Source: G963667425 sp963667425 [NCBI: bacterium]
Lineage (GTDB): Bacteria; UBP6; UBA1177
Direction: 5' to 3'
Assembly: GCA_963667425.1 (NCBI GenBank)
Contig: OY763407.1
Location: 1,488,001-1,552,000 of the forward strand
Length of the DNA stretch: 64,000 nucleotides
Below are positions 35,801 through 44,931 of this stretch, in pieces. Position numbers and translations under genes: made by a program. The notes under the pieces were generated by a model. It was not told the DNA's origin. It worked only from the letters and a program-made list of their open reading frames with translations, and did not search any database. Position 1 is the first letter of the stretch. Every line of letters starts with the position of its first letter.

Positions 35801-36856
35801 GTGGAAAAACGAGCTTCAGGTAGCATAATATTCTTTTTTCTAATCTCTGTTATAATACACCTTCTTTTTTTCTATATATTTAAAGTAGAAACAATATCGG
35901 ATGAAACTGTAAAAATAACCAAAGTAAGATATATAAAAGGAGCAAAAAGCTTAATAACAGAAAAGAAAATAGTAAAAAAAGAAGAAAAGAAAAAAGAACT
36001 GATAAAAGGTCAGATTGTAGATATTGCAAGACCTGAAAAAGAAGAAAAACCTTTAAAAAACAAATATCTTGCTGAATATAATACAAAAACGGAAAAAGAA
36101 ACATCCACTAGAAAAAGAATGGATGCAGCAGCACTTGCAAACAAACTTAAAATGCCTAATAAAAATCTTCAGAATCAAAATAATAATACTAAATATGAAA
36201 ATGAAAAAGTTGCATCGCTAACAAAAAATAAAAACAAAAGCAAAGATGAAAAATCAGAAAGAAAAAAAATAAAAAAAGGTTCACTTGCAGGATTTAACGG
36301 CAAAAATGGCAAAGAAATTAAAGGAAACTTAATAGAAGAAACAGGAAATCTTTTAGCAAAAGATAGTGAAAATAAAAAAGCTATAGAAGCCGCATCAGGT
36401 AGAATACCAAGTCAGTATCTTCCACAAACAAATGGAAATGATTATATTTTTGCATCACCTTCAAATGATTATATTAAAGAAGAAGAATCGGATGAAGTTG
36501 CAGTAAATGCAAAGAAGTTTGCTTATGCAAGATACTTCAACAACATTCATGATGCAGTCTCCCACTATTGGAAACCGGCGCACATTTTATATATAAATGA
36601 TCCTTTTGGAACTGTATACAACAAAAAAGATAAATATACTAAATTGAACATAACTCTTGACAAATTAGGATTCATAAAAGATATAGTTGTAGTTGAAGCA
36701 TCGGGTGTTGATGCTCTTGATAGAGAAGCAATAAATGCATTTAAAAGAGCTGCTCCATTTGGAGATGTACCTAAAATCCTTTTAGATGATAATGAAAAAG
36801 CATCATTTGAGTTCGGCTTTCTAGTCTATGGACAAAAGGAAGAATCTGATCATTAA
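35801..36856 (+). CDS. TonB-family energy-transducer-like protein (GltG-like?)
   Basis: I chose the GTG at 35801, since TTGGAG lies 6 bases upstream; an earlier TTG would include that site. A single membrane helix (about residues 8-27) is followed by a long Lys/Glu-rich, disordered periplasmic spacer and a C-terminal TonB-like domain (about 240-345: YARYFNNIHDAVSHYWKPA, KLNITLDKLGFIKDIVVVEASGVDALDREAINAFKRAAPF). TonB-type proteins carry proton-motive energy across the periplasm. No exbBD is adjacent. The next gene encodes a GYF/AgmX-type protein with a related C-terminal fold, a pairing reminiscent of GltG and GltJ of the Myxococcus Glt machinery; that link is inference. Confidence 0.8.
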   Translation: MEKRASGSIIFFFLISVIIHLLFFYIFKVETISDETVKITKVRYIKGAKSLITEKKIVKKEEKKKELIKGQIVDIARPEKEEKPLKNKYLAEYNTKTEKETSTRKRMDAAALANKLKMPNKNLQNQNNNTKYENEKVASLTKNKNKSKDEKSERKKIKKGSLAGFNGKNGKEIKGNLIEETGNLLAKDSENKKAIEAASGRIPSQYLPQTNGNDYIFASPSNDYIKEEESDEVAVNAKKFAYARYFNNIHDAVSHYWKPAHILYINDPFGTVYNKKDKYTKLNITLDKLGFIKDIVVVEASGVDALDREAINAFKRAAPFGDVPKILLDDNEKASFEFGFLVYGQKEESDH

Positions 36857-36936
36857 ACTAAACTTTGCCTTTTTATTGACTTGTCATCTCATTTCAGGAA
36901 AATAATTTAAACCTGTCTGATATTTTAAGAGGTATC

Positions 36937-37962
36937 ATGAGCAAAAGTTATTATTTTGTAGGGAACGAAGAAGCTTACAGCTTTGAAACAATTCAGGAAA
37001 TGATAATCAACGGCCAAGTGGTAAAAGAATCATTTATCTGGGAAGAATCTATGCCTGATTGGGGAAAACTTGGAGAGCATCCTGACTTTGCTGATGTTTT
37101 TAAAGTGCTTGATGAAGAAGCAAACGAAAATCTTGCAAAAGCAATGGGAACAGATAAAGAATCCATCAAAAAGAAAGAGATGAAAGCATTATTTAGTGAT
37201 GTCGGTAATGAAAAAATAAAAATGGCAGGAGAAGGTCTTCCTTTCAAATTAATTCTTATTATTCTTTTAGTAGTAGCAGGGTTATCAGCTGTATACTACT
37301 TTGGATTTATGAACAAAGGAGAAAACGAAACTGTTTCTGAAAATGTTACAGCAGAAAATAATACACAGCCTAAAACCATCAACGAAGAAAACCTTCGATT
37401 TTCATCAGGAGTTACAAAACTTGACAGTGTTAAAGGGCTAAAAATTACTAAGACATCGGATTCTGAAGAAAAAAACATCATTGCAGAAGCTATTTTAGCA
37501 GAAAAACAATCAAAAGGGATTCTTAAAGAATCGGATATAAAAGCCAAATCTATATTTGATCTCGTCGGTGATGATGAAATAAAAGCATTCAGAGCCAACC
37601 TGATGAAAGGACAAAATATCAATTCCAAATCAGTTACAGGCAATTCTCAGGATATGATGGGAACTGGAGAAGAACTCACATCAAAACAGATAAATGAAGT
37701 TCTCAAAATTCATTCAAAATCTACAATAGGATACTGTTATAACAAATCTTTAAAAGAAGATTATTCTCTTGAAGGAAAACTTGAAATCAAAATAAGCGTT
37801 CTTGGAAACGGAAATGTTGCAAAAGTTGAAACTCTGACAGATAAATTTAAAGGAACCAATCTTTCAAGGTGCGTTTCTGGAAACATAAAGAAAAAATGGA
37901 AATTCCCTGCATTCAAGGGAACTGTTACCGATATTACAATACCTTTTATACTTTCTAATTAA
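36937..37962 (+). CDS. GYF-domain protein with AgmX/PglI-type C-terminus (GltJ-like)
   Basis: The N-terminal 55 residues are a GYF_2-type domain (SYYFVGNEEAYSFETIQEMI, then FIWEESMPDWGKLGEHP). A membrane helix follows near residues 104-125, then a disordered linker and a TonB-related domain (about 245-341) with SKSTIGYCYNKSLKEDYSLEGKLEIK, VLGNGNVAKVETL, a Cys in LSRCVSGNI, and KWKFPAFKG. This order matches myxobacterial AgmX/GltJ, except the zinc ribbon that GltJ carries at its N-terminus is absent. AGAGG precedes the ATG. With the TonB-like gene before it, it may form a trans-envelope complex powered by a motor encoded elsewhere. Confidence 0.82.
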   Translation: MSKSYYFVGNEEAYSFETIQEMIINGQVVKESFIWEESMPDWGKLGEHPDFADVFKVLDEEANENLAKAMGTDKESIKKKEMKALFSDVGNEKIKMAGEGLPFKLILIILLVVAGLSAVYYFGFMNKGENETVSENVTAENNTQPKTINEENLRFSSGVTKLDSVKGLKITKTSDSEEKNIIAEAILAEKQSKGILKESDIKAKSIFDLVGDDEIKAFRANLMKGQNINSKSVTGNSQDMMGTGEELTSKQINEVLKIHSKSTIGYCYNKSLKEDYSLEGKLEIKISVLGNGNVAKVETLTDKFKGTNLSRCVSGNIKKKWKFPAFKGTVTDITIPFILSN

Positions 37963-37964
37963 TT

Positions 37965-39341
37965 ATGGCTGGGAAAAAAACATCTTTTATCTGCTCTTCA
38001 TGCGGATTTAAAACACTCAAATGGATGGGTAAATGTCCTGAATGCGGAGAATGGAATACTCTTGAAGAAAAAGATGAAACATCTCTTAAAAATATTATAT
38101 CCAAAAGTAACACTCCACTTTTTGAACTTCTTGAAAATGTTACGGACGCAAATACTGACAGGATGAAAACCGGTATTTCCGAATTCGACAGAATTATGGG
38201 AGAAGGAATTGTCAGAGGAAGTTACAATCTTATTTCAGGAAGACCAGGTATAGGAAAATCAACACTAATGCTTCAAATAGCACTAAAAATATCGGCATCA
38301 CGAAAAGTTTTATATCTTTCGGCTGAAGAATCAGCATCGCAGGTTAAAAGCCGATTTTCAAGAATAAATGAAACTTCAGAAAACTTCAAAAACCTCTTTA
38401 TATCAGGTGAAAGCGATATTGACAACCTCATAGCGACTGTTGAAAACGAAAATTTTGATATTCTGTTCGTTGATTCTATTCAGACTGTATACACAAAATC
38501 TGCAACAGGAATTCCAGGTTCTATCAGTCAGATAAAAGAGTGCGCTGTAAAATTTCTTGAACTTGCAAAAAAGAAAGATGTAACCCTTTTTATTATAGGC
38601 CACGTCACAAAAACAGGCAACATTGCAGGTCCAATGCTGCTTGAACACATGGTCGATTCAGTAATGATATTTGACGGTGACGAATCTCTAGGCTACAGAA
38701 TTCTCAGAATGAGCAAAAATCGTTTTGGAGATACAAACGAAACAGCAATATTTGCAATGACATCAACAGGATTAGAAGAAGTTGAGAATCCAAGCTGTTT
38801 TTTCACTTCCGAAAGAACTTCGGGACTTTCAGGTGCGGCAAGAGGTTTTTTCAGAGATGGTTCAAGATCTTTTCTCGTCGAAATACAGGCTCTTACGGCA
38901 TCAACATCAATGCCTCAACCAAGAAGATCTCCAACAGGAATTGAATCATCAAGAATGGCAATGATTTTAGCTGTACTTGAAAAAAGAGCAGATCTTTTCT
39001 TTTCGAACTTTGATGTTTTTATAAATGTAATCGGCGGACTAAAACTTAAAACGCCTGCTGTAGATTTACCTGTTGCAGCAGCTCTTTTAAGCTCACTTTT
39101 AAATATTCCAATCCCTCAGACTGTAGCTTTTTCAGGAGAAATAGGACTTGCAGGTGAAATACGTTCTGTTCCAGGTTCCGAATTTTTCATAAAAGAAGCT
39201 TCAAGAATGGGAATCAGAAAAATTTTTATCCCACCCCTGAGAAAAGAACTGAACTACAAGAAAGATATTGAGCTTGAAGAAATTACTGACATTTTCTCAC
39301 TTCTAAAAGTTATCAGAAACTTTAACCTTTTTGAGCATTGA
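37965..39341 (+). CDS. radA: DNA repair protein RadA/Sms
   Basis: RadA is a RecA-like branch-migration helicase that processes recombination intermediates. Present are the N-terminal C4 zinc finger (Cys10, Cys13, Cys24, Cys27), Walker A (GRPGIGKST, about 92-100), the KNRFG signature (about 249-253) and the Lon-like C-terminal domain (DVFINVIGGLKLKTPAVDLPVAAAL, then GEIGLAGEIRSVPG). The 458-aa length is normal. It starts two bases after the GltJ-like stop, so it may be translated by coupling; the ribosome site is weak. The last bases overlap the next gene's -35 box. Confidence 0.96.
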   Translation: MAGKKTSFICSSCGFKTLKWMGKCPECGEWNTLEEKDETSLKNIISKSNTPLFELLENVTDANTDRMKTGISEFDRIMGEGIVRGSYNLISGRPGIGKSTLMLQIALKISASRKVLYLSAEESASQVKSRFSRINETSENFKNLFISGESDIDNLIATVENENFDILFVDSIQTVYTKSATGIPGSISQIKECAVKFLELAKKKDVTLFIIGHVTKTGNIAGPMLLEHMVDSVMIFDGDESLGYRILRMSKNRFGDTNETAIFAMTSTGLEEVENPSCFFTSERTSGLSGAARGFFRDGSRSFLVEIQALTASTSMPQPRRSPTGIESSRMAMILAVLEKRADLFFSNFDVFINVIGGLKLKTPAVDLPVAAALLSSLLNIPIPQTVAFSGEIGLAGEIRSVPGSEFFIKEASRMGIRKIFIPPLRKELNYKKDIELEEITDIFSLLKVIRNFNLFEH

Positions 39342-39366
39342 CATAATTCTTAACTAATTATATAAT
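39338..39366 (+). promoter_or_regulatory. consensus sigma-70 promoter
   Basis: A perfect TTGACA (39338-39343), 17-bp spacer and perfect TATAAT (39361-39366) lie 32 bp before the ATG at 39399. The -35 box overlaps the radA stop codon. It is the best promoter in the window. Confidence 0.85.
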
Positions 39367-39398
39367 CCATTTAATTTTTGAATAATGGATAAAAATTC

Positions 39399-41384
39399 AT
39401 GAACAACTATTTTGTAAGTAAAACTATAAAATTCATTTTTTTTATACACCTGACACCGTTATTTCTTTTTGGAGAAGAAGGGAGAGGAAACAACATCGGT
39501 CCTCTAATCTCAGTCTATAACAATGAAGAGCTAAAATGGGAAAATAGTTCCATGGATTATTTCGTAATGTTCAAATCACTTATAAAGGAAGGAGATACTA
39601 CCACTTCAAATTACGTAAAAAATCGATGCCTTACAGAAAGTGAGATAATGGATATGTCCAACGGAATTGGATTCTATACTTTGGAAAGTAGTATGATTCC
39701 TGAGGATGCCTATATAATAAAAGCGTTTCTGGTATGGATGAGTTCTATTCCTGATTCGGATAAAGACAAAAATACAGATAACCAAGTAAAGCTTACATTT
39801 TATAATACTAAAAAAATATCAGATCAAATATTAATGAATTCTGATAATATAACTGCACCTGAAGCATATTTACCTGGAATAAATAGAGGTTTTGAATATG
39901 AAAGTATTGTTGACCGATTCGAACCGAATTATCCTTTATTATATTACACTTATAGGGTTGATATAACAGATTTTTTTGAGTCTATTCAGAAAAAAGGACG
40001 CGGAATAGGCTTTGAAACAAATCGAGATGCTATTACAGGATACTATTTTTTATCAGATCTTACATGCGTTGCGGATGAAGAAAATGTAATAAATGGAACC
40101 TTCGTAAGTAACTGGGCTATTTTTGTAGTTTATACATCTGAAAAAATAAAACCTAAAAACATCTATTTTTATAACGGTTTAAACACATACTACAATTATA
40201 CTTCTCAAATTCCTGTAAGTGGATTTAAACTTCCGGAAAATTCAACAGTACGAGTTTCTCTTATGACTGCAGAAGGAGAACCAGGCAACTATAACAGCGA
40301 ACTCCCATTTAAAGAGCGATTTACTTTTACAGGAGATTCAACATTAGGTAAATTTGAACTTACAAATAAATGTAATCCCCAAATTACTGGTGATTATAAC
40401 TACACGGAAATTTATAATTCAATATCAAGCAGTTATAACTGGCAGGGAACAGAACTTACATGTATTGGTGGAGAACCGGCAAATCCTGAAGCAGATAAAC
40501 TTGAACTCGGTATTGATATAGACACTTTTATATTAACTTCTGATGAATATCCAGGTCATCTTACACCTGATAGAAGTAGCATGAACTTTGAAATCAGTGC
40601 AAATCAGGATATGATAGTAACCAACATGATGGTTTTAAGTGTTGACACTAAACCTCATGATTTTGATATTCCGGATGAACCGGAAAGCATAATATACAGC
40701 TGCTCTGAACTAAGCAATAAGATCTGTGACGACAGACCTTTCTACTTCTATATTAAAGTTCAGAACTGGGGAAAAGAAACAGCAAATAACATTGTTATAA
40801 AGGATGAGCTTCAAAACAACTATAAATACGTTCCGGGAACAACTTCCATTATATACAGAATAAATCAAGGAGAAGACCATGTCTGCTGGCGAACTATAGA
40901 AGACAAAGCCAATCAAACAAAATTTCCTCTTGCAGATGAAGGATATACACTCCCTTTCAGTATGGATCCATGTAATGAAATAAATGAAAACAGCTGCGAT
41001 ACGGCCTATATTCGCTTTAAAGTTGATCGTCCTGATGAAGTTAATTATTGGAGCATAGATGAAAAAATAACAAATAGGGCAACCATAACCGTTCCAAATA
41101 AAAGAGTCTATCTAACAAACTCAGGAATTCCTCTTAAAGCAACAATTGACAGAAACTGCCCACCAATTTCTTCCTGTACAGAACCTGACATAAATTCCTA
41201 TATATCAGCTCCTGAATGCCGAGAATGTGAAACAGATGAAGATTGTCCTGACAATTACGCATGCGATAACTATGTCTGCATTCCAAGGACTTGCAAAGAT
41301 ACGGATATTATACCAGACGAAGATACAGATACTACAATACCGCCAAAAAACACAGGTTGTGAATGCAATATAATTTCATTCTAA
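39399..41384 (+). CDS. secreted protein with DUF11-like domain and GCEC C-terminus
   Basis: A 661-aa exported protein (signal peptide about residues 1-25, ending LFLFGEEG). The middle resembles surface-protein beta-sandwiches, with a DUF11-type segment about residues 445-540 (FYIKVQNWGKETANNIVIKD, YVPGTTSIIYR). The last 60 residues are Cys-rich (CRECETDEDCPDNYACDNYVC), then a Thr/Asp-rich linker, and the chain ends TGCECNIISF. The end has the Gly-Cys start of a MYXO-CTERM tag but no following hydrophobic segment or basic tail. Function unknown; it has a consensus promoter. The weak ribosome site does not affect the call. Confidence 0.8.
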   Translation: MNNYFVSKTIKFIFFIHLTPLFLFGEEGRGNNIGPLISVYNNEELKWENSSMDYFVMFKSLIKEGDTTTSNYVKNRCLTESEIMDMSNGIGFYTLESSMIPEDAYIIKAFLVWMSSIPDSDKDKNTDNQVKLTFYNTKKISDQILMNSDNITAPEAYLPGINRGFEYESIVDRFEPNYPLLYYTYRVDITDFFESIQKKGRGIGFETNRDAITGYYFLSDLTCVADEENVINGTFVSNWAIFVVYTSEKIKPKNIYFYNGLNTYYNYTSQIPVSGFKLPENSTVRVSLMTAEGEPGNYNSELPFKERFTFTGDSTLGKFELTNKCNPQITGDYNYTEIYNSISSSYNWQGTELTCIGGEPANPEADKLELGIDIDTFILTSDEYPGHLTPDRSSMNFEISANQDMIVTNMMVLSVDTKPHDFDIPDEPESIIYSCSELSNKICDDRPFYFYIKVQNWGKETANNIVIKDELQNNYKYVPGTTSIIYRINQGEDHVCWRTIEDKANQTKFPLADEGYTLPFSMDPCNEINENSCDTAYIRFKVDRPDEVNYWSIDEKITNRATITVPNKRVYLTNSGIPLKATIDRNCPPISSCTEPDINSYISAPECRECETDEDCPDNYACDNYVCIPRTCKDTDIIPDEDTDTTIPPKNTGCECNIISF

Positions 41385-41447
41385 ACCAGTCTCTACAAAA
41401 AATCTTTTAACTTTAATCAAAAAATGAAAGTTAACATTAGACTTTGA

Positions 41448-41476
41448 TTGACTTAACTATTCTTTAAAGATAGAAT
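41448..41476 (+). promoter_or_regulatory. promoter of the S10 carboxypeptidase-like lipoprotein
   Basis: TTGACT (41448-41453), 17-bp spacer, TAGAAT (41471-41476), 30 bp before the ATG at 41507. Confidence 0.6.
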
Positions 41477-41506
41477 CTTTTAATATTTTTCATTGCGGAG
41501 GATAAT

Positions 41507-43279
41507 ATGAGAAAAAGTCTTTTTTTAACGATTATTTTTTTACTTCTTTTTGCTTTATGCAGTTGTGACAACAACTCCAGATCACCTCTGGATAACGATG
41601 AAAGCTCTTCCAATGAAAAAGATATAGTATATGATGCTGATGCAGAAACATCTGATGACGATTCTGAACAGATAGATGATCCTTTCACGACAGATTCAGA
41701 TTCAACGGTTACAGATAATGAAAATGATACAACTCCTGATGAGGATAATATTTCATCAGAATACAGTTTTCATTCTGATTTTATAGAAATACCATCAATA
41801 TCATACACGTATAACAATGAATCTCTTACTACTGATAAAGCTCAGATATGGTATCATTTTGAACCCGCAAATAAAAATCCTGAAACAGCTCCTCTTTTTA
41901 TTTTCTTTAATGGCGGACCTGGAGGCTCAACAGGACTTCTTCTGGGATATAATACAGCCAAAATGACTGCAGATGATGCATATGTAACAAGTGATGAAAT
42001 TTCAAATAACCCGTACAGCTGGACAAAAATGGGTAATTTAATGTTTATTGATGCCAGACAAACAGGTTTTTCCTATTCTGAAAATGAAAGCGCTGATGAT
42101 GAAAACTACAGATCTGATGCTTTTTCCTACAGAAACTTTAATGTACACATCGATGCAGGTGATTTTATAAGAACGATATTAGGTTTTTTCAAAAAATATC
42201 ATGGTCTTGAAAAAAATAAAATATATCTGGTAGGAGAAAGTTATGGCGGTACAAGAGCAACACTTATGCTTTCATATTTCCTAAATTTTAATGATTATGC
42301 GTCCGGTTCCAGAGTTTATAAGGATGCGGATCTTTTCGAAGATATTAAAAATCATATAACCAAAGTCTTTCCAAATGAAAACATTGATTCCATATCAAAA
42401 ACAACCATTGCAACACATATTGCCGGAGAAATACTTATTCAGCCTCTGGTGCTTGGAATGTCACAAAGTGAAGCAGCTGGAAATCTGCTTGCGGCAGATG
42501 ATTCACCAATAAGAGCTGTTGCGCAGGATCTTGGTGTAAGTTTTAATCCAAGAAGCACAGGATATAATGCATACAGCTACACATTAAGCTTTCTTGAAAA
42601 TAATGACAGAGATATCTACTGTTTTAATAAGCCCTACAACTGGCTTTTTGACTATACGGATATAGGAATTTCAAAACTTACTGTCTATGATCATTTAAAA
42701 ACAATGACAAAGGCAGAACCGCTTGATATGACAAAATTGTATGCAGAAAATAGAACAAATGCATATAGATTCGTTAATGAGTTAGTATCCCTTAAAAAAA
42801 TAGCTGAAGAAGAGGAAAATATTCCTGAAGCAGTAAAAAAAGCTCTCCCGGGAAGAACAAAAACAACAGCAATTCTTGAAAGCGATCTTGAAGACTATTT
42901 TGGAAATCTCAAATTTTATGACATGTATTATGTGGGTCTCAACCGCTTAATAACAAATGCGTTCTACAGTGCAGCTGTCACACCATACAGTGATGGAATT
43001 GGCGATGTTTTCCTTGATAATATTAAATATATTCCGACATTCATAACTAATGCAGGAACAGATGTGGTTATTTATGCACCTGCAATTCCTGAAGCAATTA
43101 AATCATGGGACGGTGTTTCAAATGTTGCAATAAATAGTGACAACTTTGTCGTTTCGTATTCGGATGGTTCATCTGCTACTGTTAAATTTCCTTACTATGA
43201 TATAAGTTGTCATTCTGTTTCTGTACTACAGCCTGAAGAATTGTTTATGGATGTTTTCAATTGGTTAGGTTACGAATAA
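41507..43279 (+). CDS. S10 serine carboxypeptidase-like lipoprotein
   Basis: Lipoprotein signal (about residues 1-19, lipobox LCSC), then an acidic linker (about 20-85). The rest is an alpha/beta-hydrolase of peptidase family S10: FNGGPGGS (oxyanion region, about 133), GESYGG with nucleophile Ser near 245, an Asp in TNAGTDVVIYAP and a His in CHSVSVLQPEE. S10 enzymes release C-terminal residues from peptides at acid pH. Placement as a lipid-anchored exoprotein is unusual but fits peptide scavenging. GGAGG precedes the ATG. It lies upstream of an SDR gene without obvious link. Confidence 0.88.
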   Translation: MRKSLFLTIIFLLLFALCSCDNNSRSPLDNDESSSNEKDIVYDADAETSDDDSEQIDDPFTTDSDSTVTDNENDTTPDEDNISSEYSFHSDFIEIPSISYTYNNESLTTDKAQIWYHFEPANKNPETAPLFIFFNGGPGGSTGLLLGYNTAKMTADDAYVTSDEISNNPYSWTKMGNLMFIDARQTGFSYSENESADDENYRSDAFSYRNFNVHIDAGDFIRTILGFFKKYHGLEKNKIYLVGESYGGTRATLMLSYFLNFNDYASGSRVYKDADLFEDIKNHITKVFPNENIDSISKTTIATHIAGEILIQPLVLGMSQSEAAGNLLAADDSPIRAVAQDLGVSFNPRSTGYNAYSYTLSFLENNDRDIYCFNKPYNWLFDYTDIGISKLTVYDHLKTMTKAEPLDMTKLYAENRTNAYRFVNELVSLKKIAEEEENIPEAVKKALPGRTKTTAILESDLEDYFGNLKFYDMYYVGLNRLITNAFYSAAVTPYSDGIGDVFLDNIKYIPTFITNAGTDVVIYAPAIPEAIKSWDGVSNVAINSDNFVVSYSDGSSATVKFPYYDISCHSVSVLQPEELFMDVFNWLGYE

Positions 43280-43306
43280 AGATTTAATTTTTTAATGGAG
43301 TTATAT

Positions 43307-44080
43307 ATGCCGGAAAACAAAAAAACTGTCCTGATAACTGGAGCCTCTTCAGGATTTGGAGCTATATTTGCAAACCGTTTTGCAGAAAAAGGATACAATC
43401 TAATTTTAGCGGCAAGAAGAATTGACGCACTTGAAAAACTCAAACAGGAAATAACAGCTAAATATGAAATAAAAATTGACTGTTATAAAATCGACCTTAC
43501 AGACAGTGAAGATCTAAGCAAAGCGACTACACTTCTTGAAAGCCGTGATGATATTGAGATATTCATCAACAATGCAGGTCTTGGTATTCTTGGAAGATAT
43601 ACGGAAATATCTGCACATAAACTTGAAAATGAAGTAAAACTAAATGTTCTTGCTCTTTCCACTCTTTTAAGAAGTGCTCTATCTGTTTTTGAAAAAAAAG
43701 GTAAAGGAGCTATTATCAATCTTTCATCTATTGCATCTTTTTCACCTCTTCCCTACTTCGCAGATTATGCTGCGACAAAAGCATTTGTAAGAGCACTTTC
43801 ACTTGCTCTTGCACATGAAGGTAAGGAAAAAGGTGTCTATATTCAGACGCTTTGCCCAGGTCCTGCAAGTACTGCTTTTTTCCCTACTGCCGGAGCTAAA
43901 AAATCAAGTATGTTTAACAAATTCATGATGAAACCTGAAGATGTTGTAGATTGTTCCATTAAATCATGGGAAAAAGGAAAGATACTTTGCGTTCCAGGTT
44001 TTATGAATAAAATAGGTTCACTATTAATGAGAACGGCCCCTCTTAGTGTCATAGGCTATTTTATGAAAAGATTTGGTTAA
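43307..44080 (+). CDS. short-chain dehydrogenase/reductase
   Basis: NAD(P)-dependent oxidoreductase with a Rossmann fold. The cofactor motif TGASSGFG is near residue 11, NNAG near 86, the active Ser in INLSSIAS and Tyr/Lys in YAATK (about 155-159). A C-terminal hydrophobic stretch (about 230-255) may bind the membrane. The start is ATG 43307, since GGAG precedes it; an ATG four codons upstream contains that site. The 257-aa length is typical. Closest type is the DltE/YqjQ-like branch; substrate unknown. Its stop overlaps the convergent parB stop by 4 bp. Confidence 0.88.
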   Translation: MPENKKTVLITGASSGFGAIFANRFAEKGYNLILAARRIDALEKLKQEITAKYEIKIDCYKIDLTDSEDLSKATTLLESRDDIEIFINNAGLGILGRYTEISAHKLENEVKLNVLALSTLLRSALSVFEKKGKGAIINLSSIASFSPLPYFADYAATKAFVRALSLALAHEGKEKGVYIQTLCPGPASTAFFPTAGAKKSSMFNKFMMKPEDVVDCSIKSWEKGKILCVPGFMNKIGSLLMRTAPLSVIGYFMKRFG

Positions 44081-44931
44081 TTTTCAAATTTCTTAAGATA
44101 TTCAACTATTTCAGAAAAATTATCTTCACTGCTGAACTCAAGTGTGAGTATAGATTTTTTCCTGCTTTGTTTTATTTTGATTTTTGCAGGAATATATTCA
44201 GAAAGAGATTTTTCCATCTCTTCAAAGAGAGGAACTTTAACAACATCCTTTTTCACATCTTCTTTAAGTCCATCTCTGACAAGTTTTTCTACAGCTCTGG
44301 CAGAAAGTTTTTTTCTTAATATTTCAATAACAAATTTATCCTGAACATCAGTTTCAAGACCAATAAGAGGTCTTACCTGCCCTACCGTAACAAAGCCTTC
44401 AATAAGAAGTTTCTTTATTTTATCAGAAAGGGCCAGGAGTCTTAAACTGTTTGATATTTCCGGACGACTTTTACCAATTTTATCTGCAAGTTCAGCTTGT
44501 GTATAGCGATGCTTTTTTATCAGTTCATTGTAACCTTCAGCAACTTCGATAGGATTAAGATCCTCCCTCTGAAGATTCTCAATAAGTGCAATCTGATAAT
44601 CTTTTTCCCCTTTGTAAATTACCGCTTTTATTTCAGTAAGACCTGCAATAATTGAAGCTCTGTAACGCCTTTCACCTGCAATTATTCTGTATTTTGTCCC
44701 TTCTCTTTTAACTATTATTGGTTGTATAAGACCATTTTCCTTAATACTTTCTGCAAGCTCTGCAAGTTTTTTTTCATCAAAGCTCTTTCTAGGCTGATCC
44801 TCTGTCGGAATTACAGAGTCTATAGGACATGTTATATAGTCTCTATCTGCCGAAGTTTTCATGAGAGCATCAAGCCCTCTTCCCATTTTATTTCCCAAAG
44901 GACGCTTGGCGAGTTTGTCATCAGCATTCAT
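44077..44931 (-). CDS. parB: chromosome-partitioning protein ParB
   Basis: CTP-dependent DNA clamp that loads at parS and recruits ParA and SMC. Domains in order: N-terminal ParA-interacting tail (GNKMGRGLDAL, about 13-24), ParB/Srx CTPase domain with the GERRYRA box (about 88-94) and ENLQREDLNPIEVA, the helix-turn-helix (TQAELADKIGKSRPEISNSLRLL), and a C-terminal dimerisation region. The 284-aa length is normal. It overlaps the parA end by 11 bp (coupled translation). No full parS site was seen in the window, nor gidA/gidB, which often accompany parAB. Confidence 0.95.
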   Translation of the reverse strand: MNADDKLAKRPLGNKMGRGLDALMKTSADRDYITCPIDSVIPTEDQPRKSFDEKKLAELAESIKENGLIQPIIVKREGTKYRIIAGERRYRASIIAGLTEIKAVIYKGEKDYQIALIENLQREDLNPIEVAEGYNELIKKHRYTQAELADKIGKSRPEISNSLRLLALSDKIKKLLIEGFVTVGQVRPLIGLETDVQDKFVIEILRKKLSARAVEKLVRDGLKEDVKKDVVKVPLFEEMEKSLSEYIPAKIKIKQSRKKSILTLEFSSEDNFSEIVEYLKKFEN

